NCBI GenBank assembly: GCA_964629015.1
Contig: CAZVMN010000008.1
Coordinates: 62,001 to 126,000 of the forward strand
Reading direction: 5' to 3'
Origin: Oceanococcus sp964629015
GTDB lineage: Bacteria; Pseudomonadota; Gammaproteobacteria; Nevskiales; Oceanococcaceae
Length of the DNA: 64,000 bases
Numbering within the stretch: the first letter of the stretch is position 1; each line of letters starts with the position of its first letter. The position numbers and the translations under genes were made by a program. Of the stretch, positions 52,663 through 61,073 are shown in pieces. Under the pieces are notes generated by a model that was not told the origin of the DNA, searched no databases, and saw nothing but the letters and a program-made list of their open reading frames with translations.

Positions 52663-53622
52663 ATGGTGTACTCGAAAATTGTCGCGACGGGCAGCTATCT
52701 GCCGGAGCGCGTGGTCAGCAACGCCGACCTCAAAACCACGGTGGAGACCTCGGACGAATGGATCGTCTCGCGCACGGGGATCGAAGCGCGCCATGTTGCT
52801 GCCGATGATGAGCTGACCAGTGATCTGGCCGAGAAAGCGGCGCGCGCTGCCATGGCGGCGGGGCGCGTGGGTGCCGAGGACATTGATCTAATCGTGGTTG
52901 CAACCACCACGCCGGACATGGTGTTTCCATCCACCGCGTGTCTGCTGCAGAACAAATTGGGTGTGCGCCAGGGCGCGGCCTTTGATGTTCAGGCGGTGTG
53001 CACCGGGTTTATTTATGCCTTGGCCACCGCCAACGCCCTGATTCGCTGTGGCCAGCATCGCCGGGCTTTGGTGGTCGGCGCAGAAGTGTTCTCGCGCATA
53101 CTGGATTGGAACGATCGCCGCACCTGCGTGTTGTTTGGCGATGGCGCGGGTGCTGTCATCTTAGAAGCCAGTGACGAGCCGGGAATCCTTTCCGCGCACC
53201 TGCATGCCGATGGGAGTCAGGGCGATATTCTGCGTGTGCCGGCCAGTTTGTCGCGTGGTCAGTTAACCGGGCATCCCTTCCTGGAAATGGATGGTCAGGC
53301 GGTGTTCAAACTCGCCGTGCGCGTACTTCACGATGTGGCCAACGAAGCTCTTGCTCATAACAACATGAGCGGGGCTGATCTGGACTGGTTCATTCCGCAT
53401 CAGGCCAATCTGCGCATCATCAAAGCGATGGCCAACAAGCTCGGGGTGCCAGACGACAAGGTGGTGACCACGGTGCATCGTCACGGCAACACCTCGGCGG
53501 CCTCGGTGCCGCTGGCGCTGGATACCGCCGTGCGTGACGGGCGCGTGCAGCGCGGTCAGAGCGTGATGCTGGAAGGCGTTGGCGGCGGTATGACCTGGGG
53601 CGCGGTGGTGCTGCGCTACTGA
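52663..53622 (+). CDS. fabH: Beta-ketoacyl-[ACP] synthase III
   Basis: 319 residues with the catalytic triad Cys113 (DVQAVCTGF), His246 (PHQANLRI) and Asn276 (HGNTSAAS), plus the N-terminal SYLPERVVSNADL. It condenses acetyl-CoA with malonyl-ACP to start fatty-acid synthesis. It stands alone rather than in the plsX-fabH-fabD-fabG cluster, so it could be a second copy or a relocated one. The ATG at 52663 matches the family length; the long frame upstream is not used. It overlaps the GST gene 3' end by seven bases. Confidence 0.92.
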   Translation: MVYSKIVATGSYLPERVVSNADLKTTVETSDEWIVSRTGIEARHVAADDELTSDLAEKAARAAMAAGRVGAEDIDLIVVATTTPDMVFPSTACLLQNKLGVRQGAAFDVQAVCTGFIYALATANALIRCGQHRRALVVGAEVFSRILDWNDRRTCVLFGDGAGAVILEASDEPGILSAHLHADGSQGDILRVPASLSRGQLTGHPFLEMDGQAVFKLAVRVLHDVANEALAHNNMSGADLDWFIPHQANLRIIKAMANKLGVPDDKVVTTVHRHGNTSAASVPLALDTAVRDGRVQRGQSVMLEGVGGGMTWGAVVLRY

Positions 53623-54266
53623 GGCGAGGGCGCCTCGTACAACGCGGCGGCCTGGTCCATGCTGATATGGCTGGGCTGATCCTGCACCCGCGTGATCCAG
53701 GCGCGGATGTGGGGATAGTCATTCAGCGAAAAACCCCCTTCATCGGCCACGTGGGTATAGGCGTAGAGGCTGATGTCCGCGAGGCTGAAACGCTCGCCAA
53801 CGAAAAACGCCCGGGTGGCCAGGTGTTGCTCCATCACGTCCAGCGCGGCATAGCCTTTGGGCAGGCACGCCGCGTGGCGCGCTTTTTCGCTGTCGGGTAA
53901 GCCCAAATAGCGTTGCAGATAGCGCGCCACAGCGATGGCCGGTTCGTGGCTGTATTGCTCGAAGAACTGCCACTGCAGCATCTGTGCATGCGTCCACGGC
54001 TCGGCCGGAATCAGTTCGCTGCCGTCGGCCAAGTAGTGAAGAATGGCATTCGACTCGGCCAAGCTTTGCTGATCCGCCGTGACCAGCAACGGAATCCGCC
54101 CGTTGGGGTTGAGGCGCAAAAACTCCGTGGTACGACTCTCCCCGCGCAGGATATCGATGCGCTTCCAATCAAAGCGGATTCCCAGCGCTCGGCAGCACAG
54201 CACCAGTTTGTAGCAGTTGCCGGAATACACATCGCCGTAGATGCGCACCGTTTGAGAATCAGCCAC
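53616..54266 (-). CDS. Glutathione S-transferase family protein
   Basis: About 216 residues: a thioredoxin-like N-terminal domain (YGDVYSGNCYKLVLCC, then NPNGRIPLLV and SLAESNAILHYLA, the glutathione gamma-Glu site) and an all-helical C-terminal domain with FSLADISLYAYTHVADEG, the GST N-capping box. It probably conjugates or reduces with glutathione. The GTG at 54266 overlaps the hydratase stop and is chosen; other GTG starts lie nearby. Confidence 0.9.
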   Translation of the reverse strand: MADSQTVRIYGDVYSGNCYKLVLCCRALGIRFDWKRIDILRGESRTTEFLRLNPNGRIPLLVTADQQSLAESNAILHYLADGSELIPAEPWTHAQMLQWQFFEQYSHEPAIAVARYLQRYLGLPDSEKARHAACLPKGYAALDVMEQHLATRAFFVGERFSLADISLYAYTHVADEGGFSLNDYPHIRAWITRVQDQPSHISMDQAAALYEAPSPQ

Positions 54267-55005
54267 CGGCCAGCTTGTCCATGTAGCGTTGGATGCCGTC
54301 CAGCGTGTCCTGTTCGGCCCAACGCGCAAACACCGCTGGGTTCAAGCGCTCTGCACCATTGAGCATGCGTTGCAGGCTTTCATCCCGCAGCATCGACTTG
54401 GCCAGGCGGAAGTTCTTGCCATCAATCGCGGCGAGTTTCTTGGCCATACGCTGGGCACGCTCCATCAGCTGATCGGCGTCGCAGGCTTCGTCGACAAAGC
54501 CCTTGGCCGCGGCATCGTCCGCGAGCAGGGTTTCGCCGGTGTACAGATGGTTCTGCAAGTGTTGGCGCGGCACGGCGAAGCGCATCAACTCCAGCGGCGC
54601 AATCGGAAACGGGACGCTGACCATCAACTCCGGGGCGCCGATACGACCTTTGCCACGCGCCATGATGCGGTAATCCCCGGCCACCGCGAACATACAACCG
54701 CCAGCAATCGCATGGCCGTTGACCGCGGTGATCAGCGGCGCTGGAAAGGCAAAGATTTCCCGAATCACACGGTCCAAAAGAGGCACAAACTCCGCCGCGT
54801 AATCCAGCCCGCCCTTGAGCATTCGGGCGAGGTCAACCCCGGCCGAGAACATGCTGCCGCCAGCGGTCAGGATCACCGCGCGGGCGTCGGCCAGCTCGGA
54901 CAGGGTTTGCGACAAGCCGTTGAGCATTTCCAGGTCGGCGGCATTGGCTTTGCCGTGGCTCAGCGTCAGGGTGACGATGTCGTTATCTATGGTTTGTTCG
55001 ATCAT
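54259..55005 (-). CDS. Enoyl-CoA hydratase/isomerase family protein
   Basis: 248 residues of the crotonase fold: oxyanion-hole segments GGSMFSAGVDL and NGHAIAGGCMFAVAGDYR, followed by GRIGAPELMVSVPFPI. The usual catalytic Glu pair is only partly conserved, so substrate and reaction (hydratase, isomerase or other) are uncertain. The ATG at 55005 is chosen; the frame extends to 55218. It is coupled to the downstream GST gene. Confidence 0.88.
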   Translation of the reverse strand: MIEQTIDNDIVTLTLSHGKANAADLEMLNGLSQTLSELADARAVILTAGGSMFSAGVDLARMLKGGLDYAAEFVPLLDRVIREIFAFPAPLITAVNGHAIAGGCMFAVAGDYRIMARGKGRIGAPELMVSVPFPIAPLELMRFAVPRQHLQNHLYTGETLLADDAAAKGFVDEACDADQLMERAQRMAKKLAAIDGKNFRLAKSMLRDESLQRMLNGAERLNPAVFARWAEQDTLDGIQRYMDKLAGG

Positions 55006-55096
55006 GGTGTCGCTAAATTCGATGTAAGGGGCGTGCAGGTGCCTGCGTGCGAGGGTGCTCATTAAAACGCATGCCGGCGATGCGTGCGTGCTCTTT

Positions 55097-55792
55097 TCAG
55101 ATGAGATCAGCCCGGCCGTAGCGCGCCGTAACCGTTTCGCCGCGGGCTGCGGACTGATGCCAGGCCCACAATTGATCGCCGTAGCTGAAATGCCACCACT
55201 CGGCGGGATGCTGCACAAAGCCCTCGGCCTGCATCAGCTCCAACAAAAGGCGGCGATGGCTTTGCACATCGGCATAACGCGGTTGGTCGCGGAAAAAATC
55301 GGGGTGCGCGCGGGGCGTGAAGTCGTCAATCGACGTGCCCATGTCCACGGCCTCACCGTTGGCATTTTCCAGCGTCAGATCGATTGCCGCACCGGTGCTG
55401 TGTGGTGGCGGTGTTGCCGGGTCATCACTGGGTGGGGCCCAGAAGGTGAAGACCCGCTCCCAGATTTGCGCCTCACTGGAGTGCGGGGTCTCCGCACGCA
55501 TCGCGGCGTAGGTGTTATCGACCATGAACTGCTGGACCGCGTTGGGGCGGTAAGCGTCGAACACTTGTAGCCGCCAGCCGGGGCGTTGTTGCTGCAATGC
55601 CGTTTGAACCCGGATCAAACGTTGCAGCACACCCCGACGCAGGCAATGCGGTGTGGCGCCGGGGTAGGGCGCACCCAGCGCTTGATAGGGATGAGGCTCA
55701 ACCCGAGAAATCTCCGCAGGCAGGACATCCAGCGGCTCCGCACAGTCCTGAATCGGCATGGTTTGCCAGCTTTTGTGGCCCATCGGGCTCAA
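55097..55792 (-). CDS. D-alanyl-D-alanine dipeptidase (VanX/DdpX family, M15D)
   Basis: 231 residues. Zinc site residues are seen in PHSTGAAIDLTL (His and Asp) and EWWHFSYGDQLWAW (Glu and His), the complete M15D set. There is no signal peptide, so it is cytoplasmic. It hydrolyses D-Ala-D-Ala for peptidoglycan recycling; no vanHA resistance genes accompany it. The start overlaps the metallo-beta-lactamase-fold gene upstream. Confidence 0.92.
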   Translation of the reverse strand: MSPMGHKSWQTMPIQDCAEPLDVLPAEISRVEPHPYQALGAPYPGATPHCLRRGVLQRLIRVQTALQQQRPGWRLQVFDAYRPNAVQQFMVDNTYAAMRAETPHSSEAQIWERVFTFWAPPSDDPATPPPHSTGAAIDLTLENANGEAVDMGTSIDDFTPRAHPDFFRDQPRYADVQSHRRLLLELMQAEGFVQHPAEWWHFSYGDQLWAWHQSAARGETVTARYGRADLI

Positions 55793-56706
55793 AATCCGGC
55801 TGTAAACACACCGCGCGCCAGCATGGTTTTCATCACCTCGGCATCGTGACCCGGTACCATCGCAAGGTCGGGCTCACGTCGTTGCAGGGCGTTCAAAGCC
55901 TGGAACTGGTTGATCACCTGCGCGCGGTTCTCGCGCACGAGGGCGGTGATGAACAGCGGCCGCTCGCGCACCGCGTGGATGTTGCGCATCTGCCAGCTCA
56001 CATCGCCAAGCAACAGCACTTCTCGCCCGTCAGCCTGCTGGATGTATACCATCTGGCTGCCCGGTGTGTGGCCGGGTGCTTTGATCAACACCACGCCGGG
56101 GGCCAGGGCATGCAGCGTGTCGTAACGCAGCGGCTCATAGTCGTCGAACACAGCTTCGGGGTAGCGCAGCGGCAGCATGCGGTCGGGGTGGGCGAACTGC
56201 TCTTCGGTGAGTTGGATGTGGGGCAGCAGATCGGCCACGCGGGGGTGATCGACAATGCCGCCGATATGATCGAAATGCTCGTGGGTGATGACGATGCGAT
56301 CAGCCTCGTCCATGGCCTGGAGCATGCGCTGATAAGCGCCTTCGTCAAAGCTGTTGACCATGAAACCGGGCACGCCCTTGACGCCGCTCATCGCCGTGTC
56401 GACCACGATGCTGCGCTCAGGGAACACCAGCTTGTAGGAATAGATTGGAATCGGCGTGCTCTGCCAGTCTTCACCGGCCATGACCATGGCTTCGGCAAAG
56501 CTGAATTCCGCCACCTGCTCAACCCGGATGTCCTGCACTTTGGGACCTTCAAGACTGGCTGCGGCCTGGCGCACCGCGTTCATGTCGAGGTCGTAACCGG
56601 GCGGTTCGGGCTGCGGGCTGTGCAAGACCAGTGGGTAATAGCCGGCGGCAACCAGCAGAATCAGCACAACGGCTGTTTTGAACACAAAGCGCAGCAGACC
56701 GATCAT
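55789..56706 (-). CDS. Metallo-beta-lactamase-fold hydrolase, membrane anchored
   Basis: About 305 residues with one N-terminal hydrophobic helix (FVFKTAVVLILLVAAGYYPLV) and then an MBL domain with the HxHxDH motif in ITHEHFDHIGG, a distal His in PGHTPGSQMVYI and the Asp in LLLGDVSW. It probably acts in the periplasm on an ester or lactone. The exact substrate is not deducible. The ATG at 56706 is used; an earlier ATG exists at 56736. It overlaps the dipeptidase start. Confidence 0.85.
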   Translation of the reverse strand: MIGLLRFVFKTAVVLILLVAAGYYPLVLHSPQPEPPGYDLDMNAVRQAAASLEGPKVQDIRVEQVAEFSFAEAMVMAGEDWQSTPIPIYSYKLVFPERSIVVDTAMSGVKGVPGFMVNSFDEGAYQRMLQAMDEADRIVITHEHFDHIGGIVDHPRVADLLPHIQLTEEQFAHPDRMLPLRYPEAVFDDYEPLRYDTLHALAPGVVLIKAPGHTPGSQMVYIQQADGREVLLLGDVSWQMRNIHAVRERPLFITALVRENRAQVINQFQALNALQRREPDLAMVPGHDAEVMKTMLARGVFTAGF

Positions 56707-56822
56707 CAAGAGGCTCGAAGATTGCAAAGCAGGCATCTTTTCGCACCTGCGCACGTGACGCAAGGACGCAGACGATCGCACCGATCATGCGACAATCATC
56801 CGCAAGCGGAGGACCAACATAC
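56707..56822. promoter_or_regulatory. Divergent region between the MBL gene and two small membrane genes
   Basis: 116 bases. GGAGG at about 56808 is placed to serve the GTG at 56823. No firm promoter motif was identified. Confidence 0.3.
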
Positions 56823-57059
56823 GTGGAACTGGACAAGCTCACTCGGTATTTCCCCAATCGCGTCATACGCCGGCGTATTCGCATGGCGGCGGTACGGCGG
56901 GTGCGCAAGGATTTGATCCTGCACGGCAAGAACGAAGCGGATCTGAGCGAAGACGACCTGGAATACCTGCTGGCCGATGCGGAAAAAGACGTCATCGCCG
57001 ACATCAAGCAGACCGGCTTGCTCGGCACCCTGGCCTTGCTGGGTCTGAGTTTGTTCTGA
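56823..57059 (+). CDS. Small basic protein of unknown function
   Basis: 78 residues from a GTG preceded by GGAGGACC. It is Arg-rich at the N-terminus (FPNRVIRRRIRMAAVRRVRKD), then acidic (SEDDLEYLLADAEKDVI), and ends in a short hydrophobic stretch (LLGTLALLGLSLF). No family is recognised. Its stop overlaps the start of the next gene (TGATG), so the two form a pair. Confidence 0.65.
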   Translation: MELDKLTRYFPNRVIRRRIRMAAVRRVRKDLILHGKNEADLSEDDLEYLLADAEKDVIADIKQTGLLGTLALLGLSLF

Positions 57060-57487
57060 TGTCGCTGTATCGTTTTGCCCGTCTGACCGCGATTCTGACG
57101 CTGCTGCGGCGTTACCGCAGCCAGCTGTTTCGCATGCTGTTCGCCGCGGTTTTTGCGCTGATCACGGCTTGGCAGTATCAGGACGTGGCGCGCTTTTTGG
57201 ATCAGCATCACCCGCAATGGGCGGCGCTGGCGCTGCTGGTCAAAACCGTGATTGTGTACGCCGCCTTGTTGCTGGTGTTCTGGGAGTTCAGTCGCATGGT
57301 TCGCGGGCTGACCGATGAACCCAAAGCCTCGGCGAAAGCGGCCAAACCCTCAAAAAACAACCAGCCGCAGCCGCAAGCGCCAAGCCGGCTGGATGCCCTG
57401 GCAGACAAACCCACCTTGCGCTCGCGGCGCAGCGATATTCTGGATCAGCACGTCAGCCCGGTGACGAAAAAAGACAAACGGGGCTAA
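57059..57487 (+). CDS. Two-helix membrane protein of unknown function
   Basis: 142 residues with hydrophobic segments at about 20-40 (LFRMLFAAVFALITAWQY) and 60-82 (LALLVKTVIVYAALLLVFW), and a charged, Pro/Gln/Lys-rich cytoplasmic tail (SKNNQPQPQAPSRLDALAD). No recognised domain. Co-translated with the preceding small basic protein. Confidence 0.7.
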   Translation: MSLYRFARLTAILTLLRRYRSQLFRMLFAAVFALITAWQYQDVARFLDQHHPQWAALALLVKTVIVYAALLLVFWEFSRMVRGLTDEPKASAKAAKPSKNNQPQPQAPSRLDALADKPTLRSRRSDILDQHVSPVTKKDKRG

Positions 57488-57541
57488 CGCGCAAGCCGTT
57501 TCTTCGCGGTGTCACATGCTCACACTAAGCTTGCGCGGTTA
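57485..57541 (+). repeat. Long-spaced inverted repeat after the membrane-protein pair
   Basis: TAACGCGCAAGC (57485-57496, includes the stop codon) is matched by GCTTGCGCGGTTA (57529-57541) with one extra base, 32 bases apart. It could form a long hairpin downstream of the gene pair, with no clear U-tract after it, or be an operator for the next gene. Confidence 0.35.
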
Positions 57542-57602
57542 TGTCGCCTGGTGCCTATGCGCCAGGGTTTGAAGCCATAGTCTGATGAGTGTCGTTTGCC
57601 GC

Positions 57603-59609
57603 ATGAATGTTTTTAACGCTGCGTTTTTCGCCGGTTTGTTTGTTGTCGCGAGTCTGCTGCCTGCGCCAGCCCGCGCCGCGTCGGCCTTGCCGTTTCATGG
57701 CTGGACACTCACCCAGGACGACATGGCCTACAACCTGTCGGTCATCGACCGAATGCGCGAGTTCGGGGTGACGCACGTGCAGCTGTCGCATCGCATCCTG
57801 ACGCGCGTGGATCAGTTCCAAAGCGAGCCGGAGGTGGTCGCCCGTGTGCGCACTCTGTCGCAGGCGATTCACGCTCAAGGTGGCCAATCCATCGTGTGGA
57901 TGCAGGAACTCAACACCTCAGACACCTACACTTACTGTTTCGACCTGGATGGCGAGCAGATGCAGGCCAAGATGCAGGCCTACCGTGAAGCGCTGACTCT
58001 CGCGCCGGAGATTGATGGCGTGATGATCAGCTTTGGCAGTGCGCCCACCGAGCTGCAGACCATTGTGCCGAGTTGTCAGATCACCCGGTTTGCGCAGCCC
58101 AAGGAACGCTACAAGGCCATTATCGAAGCCATTTCCCGCGTGGTGATGGATGAGTTCGGCAAGCAGGTTTACGTGCGCACCTTCTACCACAAAGGCTATG
58201 AGATCCCGATTCTGCGCGATGCCCTGAAAAAGACAGCGCGCCCGGTTGTGGTCATGTCCAAGTCCGAGCCCAACGATTTCGAGCCGTACTATCCGCTCAA
58301 TCCACTGCTTGGTGATGTTGGTCCGCATGATCAGTTCTTTGAACTGGATTGTGCCGGCGAATACTGGGGCCGTGGTGCACTGCCGTTCGTGGCGGTGGAG
58401 TACTTCGTCCAGCGTTTTCGTGAAGCCCTGGCCCGCAGCGCCAGCGCTGAGGGGCGCTTTATCGGCAGCACCTGCCGCGTGGACCGCTACGAATATTCCG
58501 CAATCGGGACGCTGAATGAAGCCAATCTGTTCGCCCAGGCGCAGCTGGTTGCCGACCCGTCATTGAGCGTCGACAGCATCCTTGGTCGTTTCGTGGAAAA
58601 CAACTTCGATCTGCCAGCGGGCAGTAGCGCGTACACCCGGCTGGTGAATATCCTACGCCGGACCTATTGGGTTGGGCGCAAGATGTACTACGCCAAAGGT
58701 GAGTGGGCGTTCAAAAAAGGCAGTGATCTGCCTGACAGCAACGTCGACGCGTTATCCAATATGGTCAACAAGACCATTTCCCAGTGGGATGCAGATTACA
58801 CGTTGATCAGCGCCAGCCTGCTGGTGCCGACCCAGCGCAATCTGACCGAGTTGCTGCAGGAAAAGCATGAAGCGGCCGATATTGCTCAGCGCAATCTGAC
58901 CGCGCTGGCCGCATTGCAAGGCGAGTTGGCAACCCACGACTACGCGCGGATCGAAACGCTGCTGATCAAACAACGACTGGCCAGCGAAGTGTGGCTGCAT
59001 ATGGCGGGCGCGATTTTCGCCGCACGCAATCTGTCGTTGGCGTCCTCCCGTTGGGTGGCCTGGCATCTGGATCAGATGGAAGCGATTGCCGACACCCTGG
59101 ATCAGGGCGGCTATGCACAGATTGCCGATCTGTATCCGGTGTCCAGCGACGATATCCGCACGTTTGTGGCGAATGAGCGCAGCCTGCTGGTGCCGGAGGA
59201 GGGTGTTGCGCTGACGTGGCCTGTGATCGAGGGCATTGATGTTGTCGAGGCGGCGGCCGAGCATGTCCGCATCACCTGGCAGGCGCAGCCAGATGTGAGC
59301 TATCGCATTGAAGTGACCCAGCAGCTTCCGGCTTATCCGCAGGCATATCACTACGAATCAGAAGGCCTGGATCAGACATCCCGCGCCGAATTCACCATCA
59401 CCGATTTAACACCGGGAAGCCCGTATTGGTTTCGACTGGTCGCTCAAACTGACAGCGGCACCATTGCATCAGGTGATTACACCGTGTGGACGCGCATGGC
59501 CGATGACGCGGCCGGCAAGTCGCGCGGTGGTTCTGGTGGGCTGGGAGGGTTCAGCTTGCTGCTCTTGTTGCTGGGTTTGCGGTCATGCGCGGGGAGGGCG
59601 CGACGTTGA
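57603..59609 (+). CDS. Secreted TIM-barrel-like protein with Fn3 domain and GlyGly-CTERM tail
   Basis: About 668 residues. The signal peptide ends PAPARAAS. The first 320 residues have alternating strand/helix elements (FGVTHVQLSH, DGVMISFGSAP, YVRTFYHKGYEIP, RPVVVMSKSEP) like a glycoside-hydrolase barrel, reminiscent of GH67-type enzymes, but catalysis is unproven. A helical middle follows, then an Fn3 domain near 545-640. The C-terminus is SRGGSGGLGGFS plus a hydrophobic run and a basic end, the GlyGly-CTERM sorting signal handled by rhombosortase with type II secretion. An ATG at 57585 is an alternative start. Confidence 0.75.
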   Translation: MNVFNAAFFAGLFVVASLLPAPARAASALPFHGWTLTQDDMAYNLSVIDRMREFGVTHVQLSHRILTRVDQFQSEPEVVARVRTLSQAIHAQGGQSIVWMQELNTSDTYTYCFDLDGEQMQAKMQAYREALTLAPEIDGVMISFGSAPTELQTIVPSCQITRFAQPKERYKAIIEAISRVVMDEFGKQVYVRTFYHKGYEIPILRDALKKTARPVVVMSKSEPNDFEPYYPLNPLLGDVGPHDQFFELDCAGEYWGRGALPFVAVEYFVQRFREALARSASAEGRFIGSTCRVDRYEYSAIGTLNEANLFAQAQLVADPSLSVDSILGRFVENNFDLPAGSSAYTRLVNILRRTYWVGRKMYYAKGEWAFKKGSDLPDSNVDALSNMVNKTISQWDADYTLISASLLVPTQRNLTELLQEKHEAADIAQRNLTALAALQGELATHDYARIETLLIKQRLASEVWLHMAGAIFAARNLSLASSRWVAWHLDQMEAIADTLDQGGYAQIADLYPVSSDDIRTFVANERSLLVPEEGVALTWPVIEGIDVVEAAAEHVRITWQAQPDVSYRIEVTQQLPAYPQAYHYESEGLDQTSRAEFTITDLTPGSPYWFRLVAQTDSGTIASGDYTVWTRMADDAAGKSRGGSGGLGGFSLLLLLLGLRSCAGRARR

Positions 59610-59825
59610 CTGCGTGTTGTGAGGCATCAAACGCCGCACGCCAGTCAAAGTATTGAGTAGCACCGCCGTCACGTTCGCTCGCAGCGGACCTCGCCTCAGG
59701 CCTGCTCTCTGCGGCATCACTACGACTCAGCCACCGCACGCACACAAACCGGCTTTGTGTGTCTGGGATGATTCCCCAGCTCAGCGAATCCGCGTAGACA
59801 AGAATGTGTTCGTCGCCGGATTCTT
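59610..59825. other. Gap between the GlyGly-CTERM gene and the GFA gene
   Basis: 216 bases with no gene I can support. If GFA were a complete cassette, its attC would lie here read leftward. A weak core-like AACGCCGCACGCC at about 59629-59641 was seen, but no matching partner, so no attC is called. The segment marks the junction between ordinary chromosome and the cassette array. Confidence 0.5.
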
Positions 59826-60200
59826 TCAGACCCTGTCAGAGGGATGATTGATGCCATCCAAAACCCGGACTGGCTCAAACGCGAACGGATTTTCCATCCC
59901 TTCCAGGCACCCAATGTTGAAGCTGTACTCGTTGGGGTTGGAACGCCGTTGGTGATGGGTGTATATCCCACACACCGAACAGAAATAGTGCTTCGCCGTT
60001 TTCGTATTGAACTGATACAGACTGAGCTTCTCCGCTCCCTTGGTGACGCTCAGGCCATCAACCGGAACAGAAGCAACGATAGCGCCGCGGCGCCGGCACA
60101 TTGAGCAGGTGCAGTGCCGAAGTTCTCCAAGCCCATTTGGCAAGGACAACGATATCTCGACGCTACCGCAATGACATGATGCTTTGTGGGTTGAGTTCAT
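59826..60200 (-). CDS. GFA (CENP-V-like) family protein
   Basis: 124 residues with the zinc-binding Cys pattern CHCGSV, CTCSMCRRR and YFCSVCGIYTHH of the GFA/CENP-V fold. Some members are annotated as glutathione-dependent formaldehyde-activating enzymes, but most have no proven activity. It lies just beyond the last attC core (60275) in the same leftward direction as the cassettes, so it may be an old terminal cassette that has lost its own attC. Confidence 0.85.
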   Translation of the reverse strand: MNSTHKASCHCGSVEISLSLPNGLGELRHCTCSMCRRRGAIVASVPVDGLSVTKGAEKLSLYQFNTKTAKHYFCSVCGIYTHHQRRSNPNEYSFNIGCLEGMENPFAFEPVRVLDGINHPSDRV

Positions 60201-60274
60201 TGCTTGGCTCCGAGATCGTGGTTACTTGCCGCATGGTTGTAGTACTCGATTAACTCTGCGAGTAGGGGCATGGT

Positions 60275-60373
60275 GGCTAGCGCCCACGTTGAGGTGCGTT
60301 TGAGGCGGCGTCGGCCTTTGCGGTAGCAAAGGTCAGCGACGGGTTAAACGTCACCTCCAATGTGTTGTTCGGC
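60275..60373 (-). repeat. attC site 1 (degenerate simple site), after the PepSY-TM-like gene
   Basis: 99 bases. Minus-strand core R'' is GCCGAAC (60367-60373). The R' core is GCTAGCC (60275-60281), with C in place of the second T of the normal GTT, so it may recombine poorly. The inner arms ACATTGGAGGTG and CACCTCAACGT pair with an extrahelical G. The central stem CCTTTGC/GCAAAGG is intact. It is nearly identical to attC 3. Confidence 0.82.
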
Positions 60374-60377
60374 TTCA

Positions 60378-60935
60378 TTAGCTTGATAAATAAAAGACCA
60401 AAAATAAAACCAAACCGAGACATGACGATGCTAGCGTCGCCCTTTTAAGCCTAGGCGTTTGCCATGCCATCAGAAAGCCCGAAAAAAGCAGAATAACCAG
60501 ACTGACAGCAAAAATTGCAGCATAAATCTTAAATAGTGTGCCGCCTTTTGCTTTATGAAGCTGAACAAATTTCCGATACCAACTCGTGCGTTTTATCGTC
60601 AGTGTTGCTGTCCTGGCATCTTCTCCAGGCTCTAAAATGATGTCCTTGCTCGAACCCGTCCATTCAAGAAGAAAATGATCCCCATAGGTTTTTAATTTAG
60701 GATTGCCCTCTGGTTTAGAAATGCTCAGAGCGGTCAATTCTGTTTCCGCCAAGTTCGTCAGGAAGGCAGCGTCGGCCCTTAGAGGATCACTAAGATTGAC
60801 TGAATGAACCTGGGTGGAGTAACTCCCTTTAATGCCCCATGTGTACAGAGCGCCAGTAACGACGAACATGACTGCGACTGGAAGAATAAACGCTGCTAGA
60901 AGCGCATGAACTTTCATAATTTGCAGTTTATTCAT
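60378..60935 (-). CDS. PepSY-associated transmembrane protein (cassette gene)
   Basis: 185 residues: N-terminal cytoplasmic KLQIMKVHALLAAF, a membrane helix (about 10-32), a periplasmic domain of about 95 residues, then two helices (about 138-158 and 167-183). The VHALLAAFILPVAVMFVVTGAL start and the HKAKGGTLFKIYA segment resemble PepSY-associated TM proteins found near iron-uptake and cytochrome systems. Function unknown. It lies between attC 1 and attC 2 and has a more AT-rich sequence than the chromosome. Confidence 0.75.
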   Translation of the reverse strand: MNKLQIMKVHALLAAFILPVAVMFVVTGALYTWGIKGSYSTQVHSVNLSDPLRADAAFLTNLAETELTALSISKPEGNPKLKTYGDHFLLEWTGSSKDIILEPGEDARTATLTIKRTSWYRKFVQLHKAKGGTLFKIYAAIFAVSLVILLFSGFLMAWQTPRLKRATLASSCLGLVLFLVFYLSS

Positions 60936-60971
60936 ATCTAAATATCCGATTTTTGGATGGGCTTTTCTGAA

Positions 60972-61052
60972 GCTTAACGCCCGAGTTCAGGTGCGTTTGC
61001 GACGGCAAAAGCGGTCGGCGGGTCAAATGTCGCCTGCAACGTGTTGTTATGT
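60972..61052 (-). repeat. attC site 2, after the AAA_13 ATPase gene
   Basis: 81 bases. Minus-strand R'' is ACATAAC (61046-61052) and R' is GTTAAGC (60972-60978), a perfect GTTRRRY simple site. The arms ACGTTGCAGGCG and CACCTGAACTCG give the imperfect inverted repeat, with a short central hairpin around GCTTTTGCCGTCGC. It is shorter and more diverged than the other two sites. Confidence 0.9.
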
Positions 61053-61073
61053 GCGTGTTTCAACTCGGCACCC

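Noticed and set aside
55597..56916. 439-residue rightward reading frame
   Set aside because: Antisense to the VanX-like and metallo-beta-lactamase-fold genes, both of which have intact active-site motifs.
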